Part shown: positions 37,704 through 51,500 of the stretch, one piece after another
Numbering within the stretch: the first letter of the stretch is position 1
How the letters are laid out: every line of letters begins with the position of its first letter
Source: Garcia nutans
Taxonomy: Eukaryota > Streptophyta > Magnoliopsida > Malpighiales > Euphorbiaceae
Reading direction: 5' to 3'
Assembly (NCBI GenBank): GCA_947685225.1
Contig: CANTUV010000010.1
Span: forward strand, 2,294,001-2,358,000
Length of the DNA stretch: 64,000 bases
The notes under the pieces: model-generated
Seen by the model: the letters and a program-made list of their open reading frames with translations, nothing else
The model's database searches: none
Told to the model about the DNA's origin: nothing
Translations under genes and position numbers: made by a program

Positions 37704-39147
37704 TGTTTGCTGTTTTGTTTGTTTGTTTTTCCTTCTTTCTTTCTTTAGCTTGCTGGGCTGATTTTGCTTTGTAGTTTCTGGCGCTGGCGGTGCTCTGCTC
37801 CAAGCCGTTGTGATGTTCACACTGTCACAGTGTTTGGGGAAAGAGAAAATGAGACTATTGCAATTATTCAATTAACTATCTTGTAATTTTGAAATAAATT
37901 TTAAAAACTAATTTTCTAAATTAACTAACGCAATATCAATTTTTTTAAGTTAACTCATGAAATTGAATTTTTTTAAATTAAAAATTAAAAAATAAATCTA
38001 TATTTTTAAAAATATTTTGCGTTAAGCATTAACTCATGTAATACCCATTTTGTAAATTAATTTATGAAAGTGAACATTTTTTTCTGTGTAGCCCTGAAAA
38101 CGGTTCAAAGATTTCAATGTAGCAGCTCCAATCATCAAGATTTGGATTCAATTTAGGATTTTCCCAAACTTCTCCCCAAAAGAAACACCAAAAATTAACT
38201 ATTAAATCCCCTACTACGTGAGGGGTAAGCATCCGAATTAGGTCGAATTTAAAATATATCATCCCATTTATTACTAAAATATAAAATTAATTTCACCCAA
38301 AAATATATATATTTTTTATCAAACAATATATTTTTTTATTTGATCGGACTAAATCGAATTATATAATATATAATATATATTATACATATATTCAATATAT
38401 AATTATATAAAATATTATATAAAAATTTAAATTTAATAAAATTCAATCAGATCGAATTACATAATATATAATATAAAAATATATCTATACTATATATATT
38501 TATCAATTGTATTCTGATTGAAACAGAAAAATAAATATCAATCCAACTATCTAATTGAACTCAAAATTTTTTTTAAAGAAATAAATCCGATTTACTTGTA
38601 TATACAAAATAATTCAACCAAATTCGACCAAAATATATTTGATTCGGTCGTGTTAAGTCAGGTTCAAAAAATTTGTTCATTTCTACTTATATGAATAAAT
38701 TGAAATTCCGTGTGGGTGCAACATTTAATTATTGGCTTATTGCATACAGCACAAATTTGTGTTAATATTTACATATACAAAATAACACTGCTGTTAATCA
38801 ATAAAACGAATAAACAAGATACATCCTGCTCTGTGTTATTTAAAGTGTCAGAATTTTGCCCAAATGAGATTATAATATGACCATACCCATAACTATGGTG
38901 AATTTCATTCATACATTGTGTTCCCCAGCAACCAACTTCAGCATTAGGGGAGAAATAAAAGAACAGGCACCATAAAAAAAATTGGCATCTAGAACTTGTA
39001 CTGACAATTTAAAATATAATAATATACATAGAAAGAGAGTGCTGCAAATGAGAAGGCTTACATCCGACGCCAAAAGTTTGCTCTTCTCAATACCCAACAA
39101 AAATACCTGGATGCAGCCACTCTCGCGCTCTGAGCTTGCAACTATAT
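37704..39147. other. intergenic region between the SIK1 3' end and the RimP-like start
   Basis: It includes the likely promoter of the minus-strand RimP-like gene (37704-38000), a possible degenerate hAT-like repeat (38222-38690) and the probable 3' UTR of SIK1 (about 38820-39147). No other gene was seen. Confidence 0.5.
38222..38690. mobile_element. degenerate hAT-like repeat
   Basis: The left end is AGGGGTAAGCATCCGAATTA. The right end carries TTCGGTCGTGTTAAGTCAGG and GTTCATTTCTAC, and the interior is TA-rich with repeated AATCGAATTATATAA-type motifs. The end motifs are loosely inverted, as in other dicot hAT derivatives. No exact target-site duplication was found. Confidence 0.3.
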
Positions 39148-39532
39148 TTACAAGCGGAGGATTGTGCGAAGTGTGTCACAGAAATTTTGAATGGTCTGTT
39201 GCTCTTGTGTTGCTTGCAACTCTTGGAGTGGCATATCTTCATAACACCTGTGACAAATGCGAGCATATAGGGTAAACAGTTAGCAATGAATTAACCTTGC
39301 AGGAAAAGCTGCTATGCAATACTAATGGTTGCTTGAGAAATCCGAAAAAAAATGTTGCCAAATAAGCAGAGACAGATTATTATTACCTTTTGTGGTAGTA
39401 GGCCAAAGCTTGAGCCAGATTCAGCAGTGTAGAACTTGTAGATAATCTTTGGTAGACACTTGGAGGAAGGGGCATCTGCAACTCATATCAATCCATAAGA
39501 CATCAATACTAGGACACTCTAGAGTGCGTGCA

Positions 39533-39575
<43 letters not shown>

Positions 39576-42500
39576 AACCTCATTTTGTACCCGTCGACCC
39601 TTTTTGGAAAGCCCATCACCACCAAAAAGCTCTTGCAGTGCGTCCCCTGATAGAGTTTCACTATTATCCCATTTAGCACCTCCAAGCAAATTGTCCGACA
39701 AGAGAGCAATAGGGGATATATCTGTTGCCTTCAAGAATAGTATAGGTACTGTATTACCAGCTGCATATGTGTAAGAAAGCTGCAAAATAATCCATTCCAA
39801 ATAAGCATTACTTCAAATTGCAGCCCCAACTAACAACAAACAAAAGAAACGAAGCCAAAGAAAAGCCAGCAGAGAGAGAGAGAGAGAGAGAGAGAAAGAA
39901 GTACAACTTCAAGACAATTATTTATTTCTTTCTCAAAATAACAGATGTTAAATTCCACCCTTCAATCTCGCACAGGAAAACAAATGGGACCAAAATTATT
40001 ATGATATGGTCTTTGATCTAAAGATGATAATTTTGTCCAACCCTGTTCTGTCTAATCCATGCCCTGCTTATAGTAGCAGATACGGAATATGGCAGCCCAG
40101 TACATTAATGCTCCCGCTTTATGCAAGGTTCGGAGAAGGATTGGATCCATTGGATCTTTGTATGCGACCTTCCTTGCAATTGCAAGAGGCTGTTTTCATG
40201 ACTCAAATCTGTGACCTCCAGATCACACGTTGCGCCAACGCTTACCGTTGCACCAAGAATAGAAACACACTTATTTTACCTCAATTCTAATAAGTTAAAA
40301 TATATATTTTTTCTATTATAATTTTGACAAATAGAAATATGTATTTATCTTTAGAGATATATCATTTATAATTCAACTCTATCTTTTTTTCCTACAAGAT
40401 TAACTAGTACAAAAATTTAGATAAATACCTCATAAGATTATAAGAATATCATAAAAATGAGCCAGTTCCTGCAACCCTGCCCCCAATTTCCCACCAGGAG
40501 AATATTGGAATAGCAAAAATTAACCACCCTGCCTCACTGATACTCTGCTGATGATAAACAATTGTTCAGAATAAAAAGAAAAAAAATCCTTGGCTTGCAC
40601 TGCAAAAGCTTTTCTGCTGACAGTTTCATACTTAAAATTGGGTGTGTCCATACTCCCAGAGATGCTACTGTTCCTGAGATAATGCGCAGGAGAGCCAGAT
40701 AGCGAAGGAGATGCCCTTAAAGTCTGTAATACAGGATTTAATTCTCCACCCAAAATGTTGTTTGCAGCAACATTTCTTGCATTTTCCATCCTAGCAGAGT
40801 AATCCAAATGAAAGATGGCACACGAAAGGATTTTACAGATAAACCAACATTGAGTTAGAAAATGTCAGCTTTGATGGGAGTCAAAACAGACAAAAAGACT
40901 ACTTCAAAGACTACTTTCTGCTCTCTTTGACGGGAGTCAAAACAGACAAAAAGACTTCAAAGAAACATTGCCTACCTGGATAAAAAAAGGTATCAACAAA
41001 TACAAATATAATCCTCTGGTGAAAAAAATATCCCTCTACAAAACAAACTTCAATCTCCAATTTTCTTTTCTCGAACCAGAAAGAGCGGAAAGTTGCAAGT
41101 GTAAATAAACCTCAAAATTAAATGGTGAGTGAAGTACCAGGAGTCTGCTGACTTGCCTCCTTTGCCACTAGCGGAAATGCTATCAACATACCCTTGATCC
41201 TTTGACAGCTCTCTGGCATTATGAAATTCGGTCGGAGTAGTAATCTTGCCCATCTCTTCTCCACCACGAACTACTACAGTTCCGAAGTCTACTGTATGCA
41301 CAGATTGTGAAGAGTGGGCAATTAAGAATATAGCAAAACATATTACCATAAAGATTTGCGTATTTCAGAAGAATAAACCAAGTACAAGCAGTCATCCCAT
41401 GATCTGCTTGGCTACAGAAAAAAAAAAAATAAACCCCATTATTTCCTTGATGTTTCATATATCCTCAGTCTCCAATAAACAAATCATGTTCTTTCATCCA
41501 TGCCTTGAATTAACTAATCTTGTACAAAATAAATAAATCTCTAAAGTACTATACGTAACTTATGGTTGAATAAAAAATCAACCCTCAAAAATTATGAGAA
41601 GCTGCTGCAATGAAACTCACAGCTTCAGTTGAAACATATCATATATCTCAAAGTGCTACTTCATTGAACTCACAGGAACACTTCAGGAGTTAAAGATACT
41701 GATAATCATGTTAATTACAGGTTCCAAAACAAGTTGCCAAGCAATTTATATTTTGAAATTCTATTTTGGAGTGCATGGCTGTGTGGGTCTTTAGGTGTAA
41801 ATGCATAGGTCATTCAACTGATGCATTAATCCCAGCATGTAAGATGGCAAGGCCTGACTATATACCATGATATGGTGTTAAGGTCAACATTATACTCTAC
41901 ACAAACACATGCAAGCGCTCACAACCCAAAACATTTTGGCATCCATTTCAGATATATCATTAACTATGCAAAATATATCATAACTGATTAATAGTTCTAT
42001 ACTTGTTTGGTAAAATAAAATGTAAGCTGATATTGAACCCTGAGACACCTACCAATTATTTTAGTCCATAATGATGAGAAACTCCGAAATTTTCATCACA
42101 ATTTATGGATCAGTAAGCTTGAAACCTGATCTTGTTTAGCATGAAACACACAATGACAAAACTTAAGTGTTTCATCTCCCCAAATGTTATGCAATTATGA
42201 TGCAACCTTAAGTTATCATATATCTGTTTTCCTGCTAAGAAGCTTGCAGCCAGAATATAAGAAATAAGAAGAAAGCATAAAGCATACCATCTCCTGCCAG
42301 TTCCATGCCATCTTCCATCTGAGGTCGCTTTGATGGTACTATAGCTCCACAATCCTCATTCAGTTGAGGATCTTCTGGTGACTGTCAAAGGTTAATAGAA
42401 TGATGTATGACTTCTCAAAAAGAGTTAACAGAAAAAAATTGCTGAAAGAATGAGATTTTGCTATAGGCAAACTTCTGATGCAACTGGAGCAAGATTTCGT

Positions 42501-45500
42501 GCTTGCTGAGCCATTGAAGCCCTAATTTGCCTGGCCTTTTCAATCTTGGGTAACATTGCTGAAGCTCCATATTTGCATTTTTCAATAAACTTATGCTGAG
42601 TTTCGAATACAGACAAGTTAGCCACAATATAACCTTAATTTTTTATTTGAATTTAAAAAGGATCCATATCGCTTATGATAATTCGTAGTACAAGAATGAA
42701 CAACATGGGTTGAATCAATCAACAAGCATAGGTAACATAAGAGCTCACCCTAGTGGATTAAAACCATGTCAAATGTAAGATAGGGAAAAGTAGCAATGGA
42801 TTAAAACCATGTCAAACATAAGATAGGATGAAGCATATGAGGCATATTTGTGAATGATCAATACACCAAATATTTAACAAAAATACACAATTTTCATGTT
42901 TATATTAATCACTCACTCCATACCTTCAGCATCTCAGATGCAGTCGGACGTGAACGAGGTTCCCTTGTAAGGCACTTTGCAACATAATCATGAAACACAA
43001 GTGACCTACAAAATAAAATAATCTATATTTGAACACCATAGTGCTTGTTTTTACAACAATAGCCTACAAGAGATTGTTAGTAAAGGATTAGGAGTGCAAA
43101 GAACTTAAACTAACCATTTTTCTTTGTCCTCGAGCATTGGAGCTGGCTCGATGGATATCATGAATAAAACCTATACAGACAATAAGTATGTTAGACAAAC
43201 TGGAGATGCCTTTTTGACTCCTAATGACAATTTGCAATTTTCTTTACACTGTTTCATGAGAATTTCATTTGGTTATATCCTACACTTCACTAATTAAGAA
43301 TTGACCTCTATTTTTCTATTGATCAAACTGCTAAAACGCATGATACAGATATCAATAAGCCAGTTACCAGCAAAGTAAGGTGGAAAGAGTACCCAAGCAA
43401 AAGCACAGACAAATAGAAGAGTAAAGACTTCATGTAATATAACTGACCCTCATTGGATGCACAGTTGATCTTGGAGGAAGTCCCTGAAAAAATTTAATTA
43501 AAAATAAAAATGTCAAAAATGGTGTTGAAGGGTGATTAATTCTCATGAACAAGCATATCCATAAATAGAATGTCAATGCAACCTCAACCCTCCCACCACC
43601 CATCGCATGCAAGGAAAACAGAAGCTCTCTCTCGAGAACTGTCTTAGCCTCAGTTAAGTGCAATAATGTTGGCTATTGGTCTGAATCCCCATCCTTATAG
43701 AAGGGTCACAGTTTTTTATTCTGTTTCTATGGGTTAGGTTCAATCACAATTTCTAACCATCTCGTGCCCACTTCCTACTGATGTTGGCTATTGCAGAGCG
43801 TTGACATCAGCGCCTGAACCCTTTTTTTGCTGCCTCATGCAGTTGTAGAACATGCCAAGAAACTTATCCAGGATACCAAATTTCTACCAGACAATTCACC
43901 CTTTACTATAAAAAAGAGGTGGATTAATTCACGAAAAGATTGCTGCAACACTGACTAAACATAACAAATATGGAGAACCATCAAGTTTTTAGAGATACAT
44001 TTTCGATAGACTCGTGCACTAAATGACTATACCTCAGCCATTTCAATTGCAGAAACACCAAGAGCCCATACATCCACCTGGAAGAAAACATTGTGATAAT
44101 AAGTTGGTAATAACAGTAACCAGATAACAGCAATGGAACTTCGAGATTATTGATGCCTTCGAGCGTCGAACCAATGATATCATGCAATGCAATCCAAGAT
44201 TTAAAATCAGAAAAACTTACTAAAAAATCAAATTCTGTTGGAGGATTTCAATGTATAAACTAAATGGTCAGGCCCAACTAGAGACAGACATTGGCTATAC
44301 ATCACTAAATTATAGGTCTTGAGGTCCCAAGCTCGGCCGAAATTCTCTCATTTTTTATTCCCCTTCTTACTCCGCAAGCTTCGTCCACGGAGGGTGAGTC
44401 AAGGCCTAAATCAGGCCGAAAGGCGTAGTCGATGAACAACAGGTGAATATTCATATACTACCCCTTGTTGGTCGACACATTACATTATAAATAAATCAAA
44501 TAAAAAAGAAGATGAAACCTAACCTAATTTTATTTATTTATTTATTTTATATACGTTTTTTATAATATAAAAATCTAAAAAGGCTATATCTCCCTATATT
44601 TAGGTTCAGAATTATTAAAAAAAAATTATGGAGGAAGAACATATTCTTTCTTTGATCTTTCCAATCTATTTTTTTTTATGTATTTATTTTATATACTTTT
44701 TTTATAATATAAAAATCTAAAAAGGCTATACATCCCAACATTTAGATGGACATTTGGATGGATAAGTTAAGCATATATCATGATCTATGCTTTTAATGAA
44801 TATGTATTTAGAGAGTCAAATACACATCTTATTTATGCCCAAACTCTTAGTTTCAGGCTACTCTCAAGCTGCCTGGTCAATTCCCATCCCTAGCCCCAAT
44901 CAGCCATTGGCTCAATTTGAGGGAAGTACTTGCTTTTTGTTTATTTCACAAGCTAAGTGCAGTCAGGTGTAAGAATACTGATGTTTTGCTTGAGTTAGAC
45001 CTAGGGAGGACATATGATTAATTGTATTCTGCGGAGAAACCAGGACATATCAACAATTTAAACCATGATTAAGCATGTTAACTCAAATATGCATCTTTTT
45101 TCTTCCTATTAATCCTTCAGAAAAACCATTTTCATAGGAAAAGTCACCATTGACCATGCCTTTCATTAGAGGTGGCCACGGTCCGGTTTGAAACTAGAAC
45201 CGAACTGGTCAAAACCAAACCAAAATCGGAGTCAAACCGAAACCTAAACCTTATTTTGTGGTTCAATTCAGGTTTTAAAATTTCTAAGACCGTAAAACTG
45301 GCAGCTTTTATCAGTTCGAACTGGCGGCTCAAACTGCTAAAACAGCGGCTCATGCATCATGCATGAGCTGTTGTTGTTGCTTATCTTAGGCAGTGTGCAA
45401 TGGCCAAATTAATGGCCAAATTCAAATTTGGCCATTGCATGCACACTTTTATTTTATTTTTAATTTTTTTTTCATTTCTCCTTCATAAATACCAATTAAT

Positions 45501-48500
45501 TTCAAAATTTTTCACATTTTTTTAATTATTATATTCTCTTATTCTCTTTTATTTCATTCTTCAATTCTCTCACATTACAATATTCAATTTATCATTCAAT
45601 CTTAATCTCTCTTATAAAATATTCAATCTTTCATTTAAATTATATTACAATCTTCAATACTCTCCGCAATCTATTTTTTAATTTATTTTCTAATATTTTC
45701 TATAATCTATATTTTTATTTTTTTTTAACATTCTCAATTATGTTTTTAGTCATTTTTCTTATTTTATAATTAAATTTTATTTCTATTATTTTTAATTTTT
45801 CAATTATCTTACATACTATTATTTCTTATTTTAAATTTTATTACATTATATTTTCTAAGAAATGACAAATAGTAAACATGATTCAAATTTTAGATTAAGC
45901 AAAGGAAAGAATGTAGTTAATGAATATACTCAGCCAAATGACCTAAAAAATTTAACAGAATAAATTGAAAATTATGATGATATTCTATAATTACATCAAT
46001 TCTCCACGCAAGAAAATTAACAAGTTAATCTCAATATTTTTATTTTTTTACTAATTTTGGTTTCAAATAATTTTTTCTCTATTTTTTTAAGATTAAAATC
46101 ACACGTAAGCCACATTTTGAATTGTCTCAAACAGCCCCAAACCCCTTTCAAATCGCCCATTTGAATCGCCTCCTCGAACCACCTCTCCAACCGTTCTCAA
46201 AAAGTGGTTCGAACTGGAACCGATGGTTTTTGAACTGTTCTATAAAAAGTTTAGTTTAGGTTTAAGAATTTTATAAACCAAAACCGGCGATTTAGAAACC
46301 GAAACCATCAGTTCATAAACCGTGGCCATGTTTACCTTTTATGAGTTCTGATGCCATATAATTTTTCACATGAACTTTCATTGTATCATTCTAAACCAGT
46401 CCTATCTCCATGGGACCTTCAGAAATGAGTTAGATCAGGAAGATAACTTTGAACCATGGTAGCAAGACACTATCATTTCCTTAAATATATTCATATAATA
46501 TATTTACTAAACAAAATTGCTAACAACAAAGTTCATCAATCTTCAAAAGTACATATTTTTGAAGCTAGGATTAAAATTATGCACAAGTATTGTGCAGCAA
46601 AGCATTTTCTTAATTTTTTCCTTTCTTAATAAACACTTCCCCAGCTACTAAGCCAAATCTTTATGACTTTCATTTTGGTGGTTCAATAGTACTATGAAAA
46701 TGCTTTTGGACCCACATAACCAACATAGCGAATAAAAAATGTGAACATGCCCACATCATTGCAAATGATTTATTACCTAATCCTATTACAGATTGAAAAT
46801 ACAAGAATGCACAATAAGTAGAATCTAATCCAACAGACAAATGGTAAAATAAGGGTATAGTACCTTTCCATCATAACGACTTTCCTGAATAACTTCTGGA
46901 GCCATCCAATGTGGTGTGCCAATGAACTGCAATAGAGATGAACTATTTCTAGAGAAGCTACTTCAAAATAGACCATTGTATAATTAAAATTTATAGCAAC
47001 AAGTATCACACGACTAGCTAAGCAAATTTGATACAATGAGCAGAAGCTCAAATGAAAATAATGCATATGCACTAAAATAAATAGCAGGATGCAAAGAAGT
47101 GCCAACAATTAGAATTTAGCTTTAGAATTCAATGATCACTGTTTTTATATTAAGTGTCCAATTGGTTCACTAGCTCTTTTGCTTTTTTCACTGCTTCCAA
47201 ACTACTTGCTTTCTTTTGAATTTCAATTTTCCTAAAATGCAAGAAAGTATATTTAATAAACATATGAATTTAATTTTAAATGAGAAAGAGAGAGAGAACT
47301 GCAATGGTAAAATGATAAATTCAACTTAACTCAATTGTATCATATCTCAAGTTAATTAAGATCGATTTTTTTTATCCACTAAAAACGATTATGGGTTACA
47401 TCTTTGAAAAGATACAGAGTCATAAAATCATTTTGAATCACTTTTTTCTCTGTTAAGTCAGACTTATCCTTACCTCTCCTAGTTATATCTACCTTAAAAT
47501 GTTCAGTCTTTCTAACAAATGTATCAATAAGTTTTTATTTCATATGACCAAATCACTTCAATATGTGTTCTCTTATTTTATCTTCAATAGGAGCTATCAT
47601 TACCTTTTCTCTAATGCACTCATTGCAGATTCTATCTATCCTAATATGTTCATACCATCCATCTCATTTCAGCTACACATCTTACTAATGTGTTATCCTT
47701 TTAGTGTCCAACACTCACTACTATATATCATAATAGGCCGTATTGCAGTATGATAAAACTTAACTTGCAATGGTAAAATGATATATTGATTTTTATTTTA
47801 GAGAAACAATTGGTGTATTCTAAATATTGCTCTTTATTATCTAACTACACATTATCATCTTGCTAAAATAGCAAAAAGCAAAATATAAAGCATGTCAATC
47901 AAATGGATACTAAAAGGATAACCAATTTCTGATTAGTGACTTTATACGAAATAGCAAACACACAAACGATCTTCTTCCATGGATACTCTTTTTTAATATT
48001 TCCAATTTTCCAGAATTCTGCTATAGACTTGCTTAAGACCAAGGACTAAAACATGAAGTGAAATACTATTTACCCTACCTCCTATCTATTTCAGAGAATC
48101 AAGCATAAAATTCAAGAAAACTCATCATTTAAGACATTATTTCTCGAACTATTATTCTTCTTTTTTACCTTTCATTTTTTTTTCCTTTCAGGTTACTATG
48201 ATCTAGTGCAACATATATTCTCTTTTCTCTCTCTCTCTCTCTCTTATATATATATATATATATAACACTAAAAGCACAAGATACTGCAACCTAATCACAT
48301 AAAATCTTGAAGCTTAAAACACCAAAGAATATTAATGGGACAAAGAGGTGGAGTTTTGAAAAGCCATCCATGCAAAAGCAGGATTAAGAAAAGGCATTTT
48401 GAACTGAAGTCCAGAAACTCAATGTAATGTCCTTTCCAAATATCAAATCTATTTCATATCTATTTCATAGAAATACTCTTGTATTCTAGAGCTGCTGAAT

Positions 48501-51500
48501 CACCTAGTTAACTCTTGAGGTAAACCACTAGAAATTCTTGTCCAAACAAAATTATTAACTATGTAATCGCATGTTAGTTTGACAATTAATGTACTGTATT
48601 GCGCTTTGACATGGTCCTTGTTAGCTGTGCTGCAACCCCAAAATCACCTGCTCAATATCATCAAAGTAATTCCTAAATAAGTTTCCAGTAAATTGGACCT
48701 TGCACGGTAAAAAAATAATGAAAGAGGGAAAAATAATAACAATGTTTGTTAGAATTTAACAAAATGGTTAACATTTTGATTAGGTTAACAACACGCCACT
48801 CAAGGTGCTAAATTGACCATGAAAGTCAAGTATGAGGCTACAGATGTGTAGCCTCCAAAATAGAAATGTATAATATTTAAGTACTAACCTAAGTCATAGG
48901 CCTCCTAGCTCCTGGCATTATTGGCCAAAATTTATCTCTTTTTACTTGAATTCCCTTAGAAACCATAGATTTATGAAGTTGTCTCATAAAAACCCCAACA
49001 CTATTAGTTTACTGGATCCACCATTAACAAAGTAATGTGTAAATTGAGCTTAAACTGAAGGCTATCACTCAATTAGTGGAAAAGTACTAGAAAATCTATT
49101 GAAGCTGGAACAAACTTAAATCTTACTTATCAAGGATGTTAAAGCACATATAAATTAATGCAATCATCTATTACACTTGGTTATCTCAAATAAATCAAGG
49201 CATCATGAGTAAAAAAGCATCATATGCAGATCTGCAACAGGGAACTGCCAATTAATAATATAAACTACAAATGCATCAATTTTTGGCATGTAAGGTTTTG
49301 ATGAATGGCAAAGCTATCAATATTATCAGATGTCAAGGTAATGTGATTCAACCATCACAAAAATGCATTTTTTCCTTATAAATTAAGATTGACTTGAATT
49401 ATTTACAATTCATTTTATGATGAAAAAAGTACTCACCCAATTTGACCTCCCCTTGTTCAGTTAACAAAATATTACCACCTTTAATATCTCTGTGGACCTT
49501 GAAAATTGAATGCAAATAGGCAAGGCCCTACACAAAATTCAAAAAACAGGGGAACAACAAAAAATCAAACCAGTATCGCGTACAGAAAAAAAAATTAATA
49601 AAAATTGACAATCAACCAACATTATTCAAGAACTTGGTTCAGCTTTAAAAGAAACCGGCATTCCTACAATGTATGCGTGAGTCCACATACGTACAAATGC
49701 ATATAGCTACTTACACTCTTAAAAAAGGTGGCCCATACATATGAAAGCTAATGGTCTATTATTTTTTTAATTAAATAGGATAAGTTAAAGTAGGTCTTCT
49801 TTCATGAAACCGTGGTTAAAGGAAAGGCATCTCTCATTTGTTTCTAGCATAGTTTTCTATGTACAATATCTCAATAATTTTCTTCATCCAATCAAATAAA
49901 GTCCAAGATACCTTTAGTGCTTCTCTACAGATATATGCTATTTGATACTCCTCCAAAGGCTCTTCAGTAACATTCATCAAATCAGCAACACTTCCACCCC
50001 CACAGTACTCCATAACTATCTGCAAAAACAGAGAAGCTAGTCTTTCCAAATTCAAGACAACAAAAAGCTTGATTTTTTCCATGCAAGAACATCCATATGT
50101 AACTATAGAATATACATTACCAATAAATAATGCTTCCAATAGGGTGAAATTGATTCAGCACTAGCCTTAAAACAAGTACAAGAGATTAGTTCGTACCCAA
50201 AGATATTCTTCACCTTGATAACTTCCCAAATACCGAACAACATTTGGATGGCTACATTGTTGCAGCATCTCAATTTCACCACGAATTTCTTCATATCCCT
50301 CCTCCTGGATACACAGCATGATAATTGAGTTTGTATTTGAAACCATCCAAATGCATATGTGATCAACAAACCATACTCACCCCCTCAGTCAATGATATAA
50401 CTTTGATGGCAACAAGCTCTGAAGTTCGTAAATCCCTAGCCTTATAAACAGCCCCATAAGACCCCTTCCCTGGCACCCAAAAAAGCAAGCTCAACATAAC
50501 TTTCGCAAAGGACAAAAGTAAAAGGGACAAAGTGCTTAATAATATCATTACCACTCCAATCCATTATCAACTTATTCACTTGAAATCAAACTTCACCAAA
50601 GGCCATGAGAAATCTAAATGCTTACTCAAATCCTTGACTTGTTCAGTAACTCAGTACAAAAATGAGACATCACAACTGCATTGCACTGAGAATAGATGAT
50701 ACAACGAATGCCTAATTTTCATAAATTTTATTCCATAGTCACAATCAAACCCTACAAAAACCATAAGGGCTCATTTAATTCACCTTGGAATTGAAAATGG
50801 ATGTCTAATTTTAAAAAAATCTCTTCCAAGTTGTTTTAAAATTAAATATAAATTTTTTGGCTAAATAAATAATTATATTTAAAAATACATAATATTTAAT
50901 ACAATTAAAAGTTATTGAAACAAAAAATTATCAAACAGATGTGGATCCCTTGTGAACCAAATGAAAAAGAAGGGAACATTATCCTAAGAATTGCATTCCA
51001 TTTCCAATTCCCGAGCAAAACAAACCAAGCATACGAATATGAATGTATTGAATATTAAACGCACCAAGTTCATTGAGCAATTCATACTTGGTCGTAGGAT
51101 CTTCCCTAGTAACACTCTCTGGAATCGAGCTGGATGACATTTTACTCTGTTGCTGATACCTGGCCTCGTCTTCCATTGAAGACTGAGTAATACATAAGCC
51201 TGGAGAAAAGGAAGAATTGAAGAACAGTTGATAAAGTAAAATGAAGACTGAAGAAATTGAAGAAGATGAGTGAAACGCAGTGTTTAGCAAACCCATGTGG
51301 AGCAGTGCCAGCCTGATGATTTGAGTCGTCAGATCAAAACAGAAAGAGTCATCTCCACCACCTGATCAAAACAGAAATTAGAATTAATTAGAAAGCAGGA
51401 TATAAGGATCGCAAAAAAGAGAGAAGCAGTGTAGATTCCAGAATAATATTTTCTTTGTATTTGATTCTTTCTTCTTCTTTCAAGTTCTGAATTTTTCAAT

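Noticed and set aside
37581..37871. separate 96-codon gene upstream of the RimP-like gene
   Set aside because: Its last part is in frame with exon 1 of the RimP-like gene and reads like that gene's targeting peptide; the upstream part is leader sequence.
40006..40290. plus-strand protein-coding gene of 94 codons
   Set aside because: Most of it is the reverse complement of a SINE inside a SIK1 intron.
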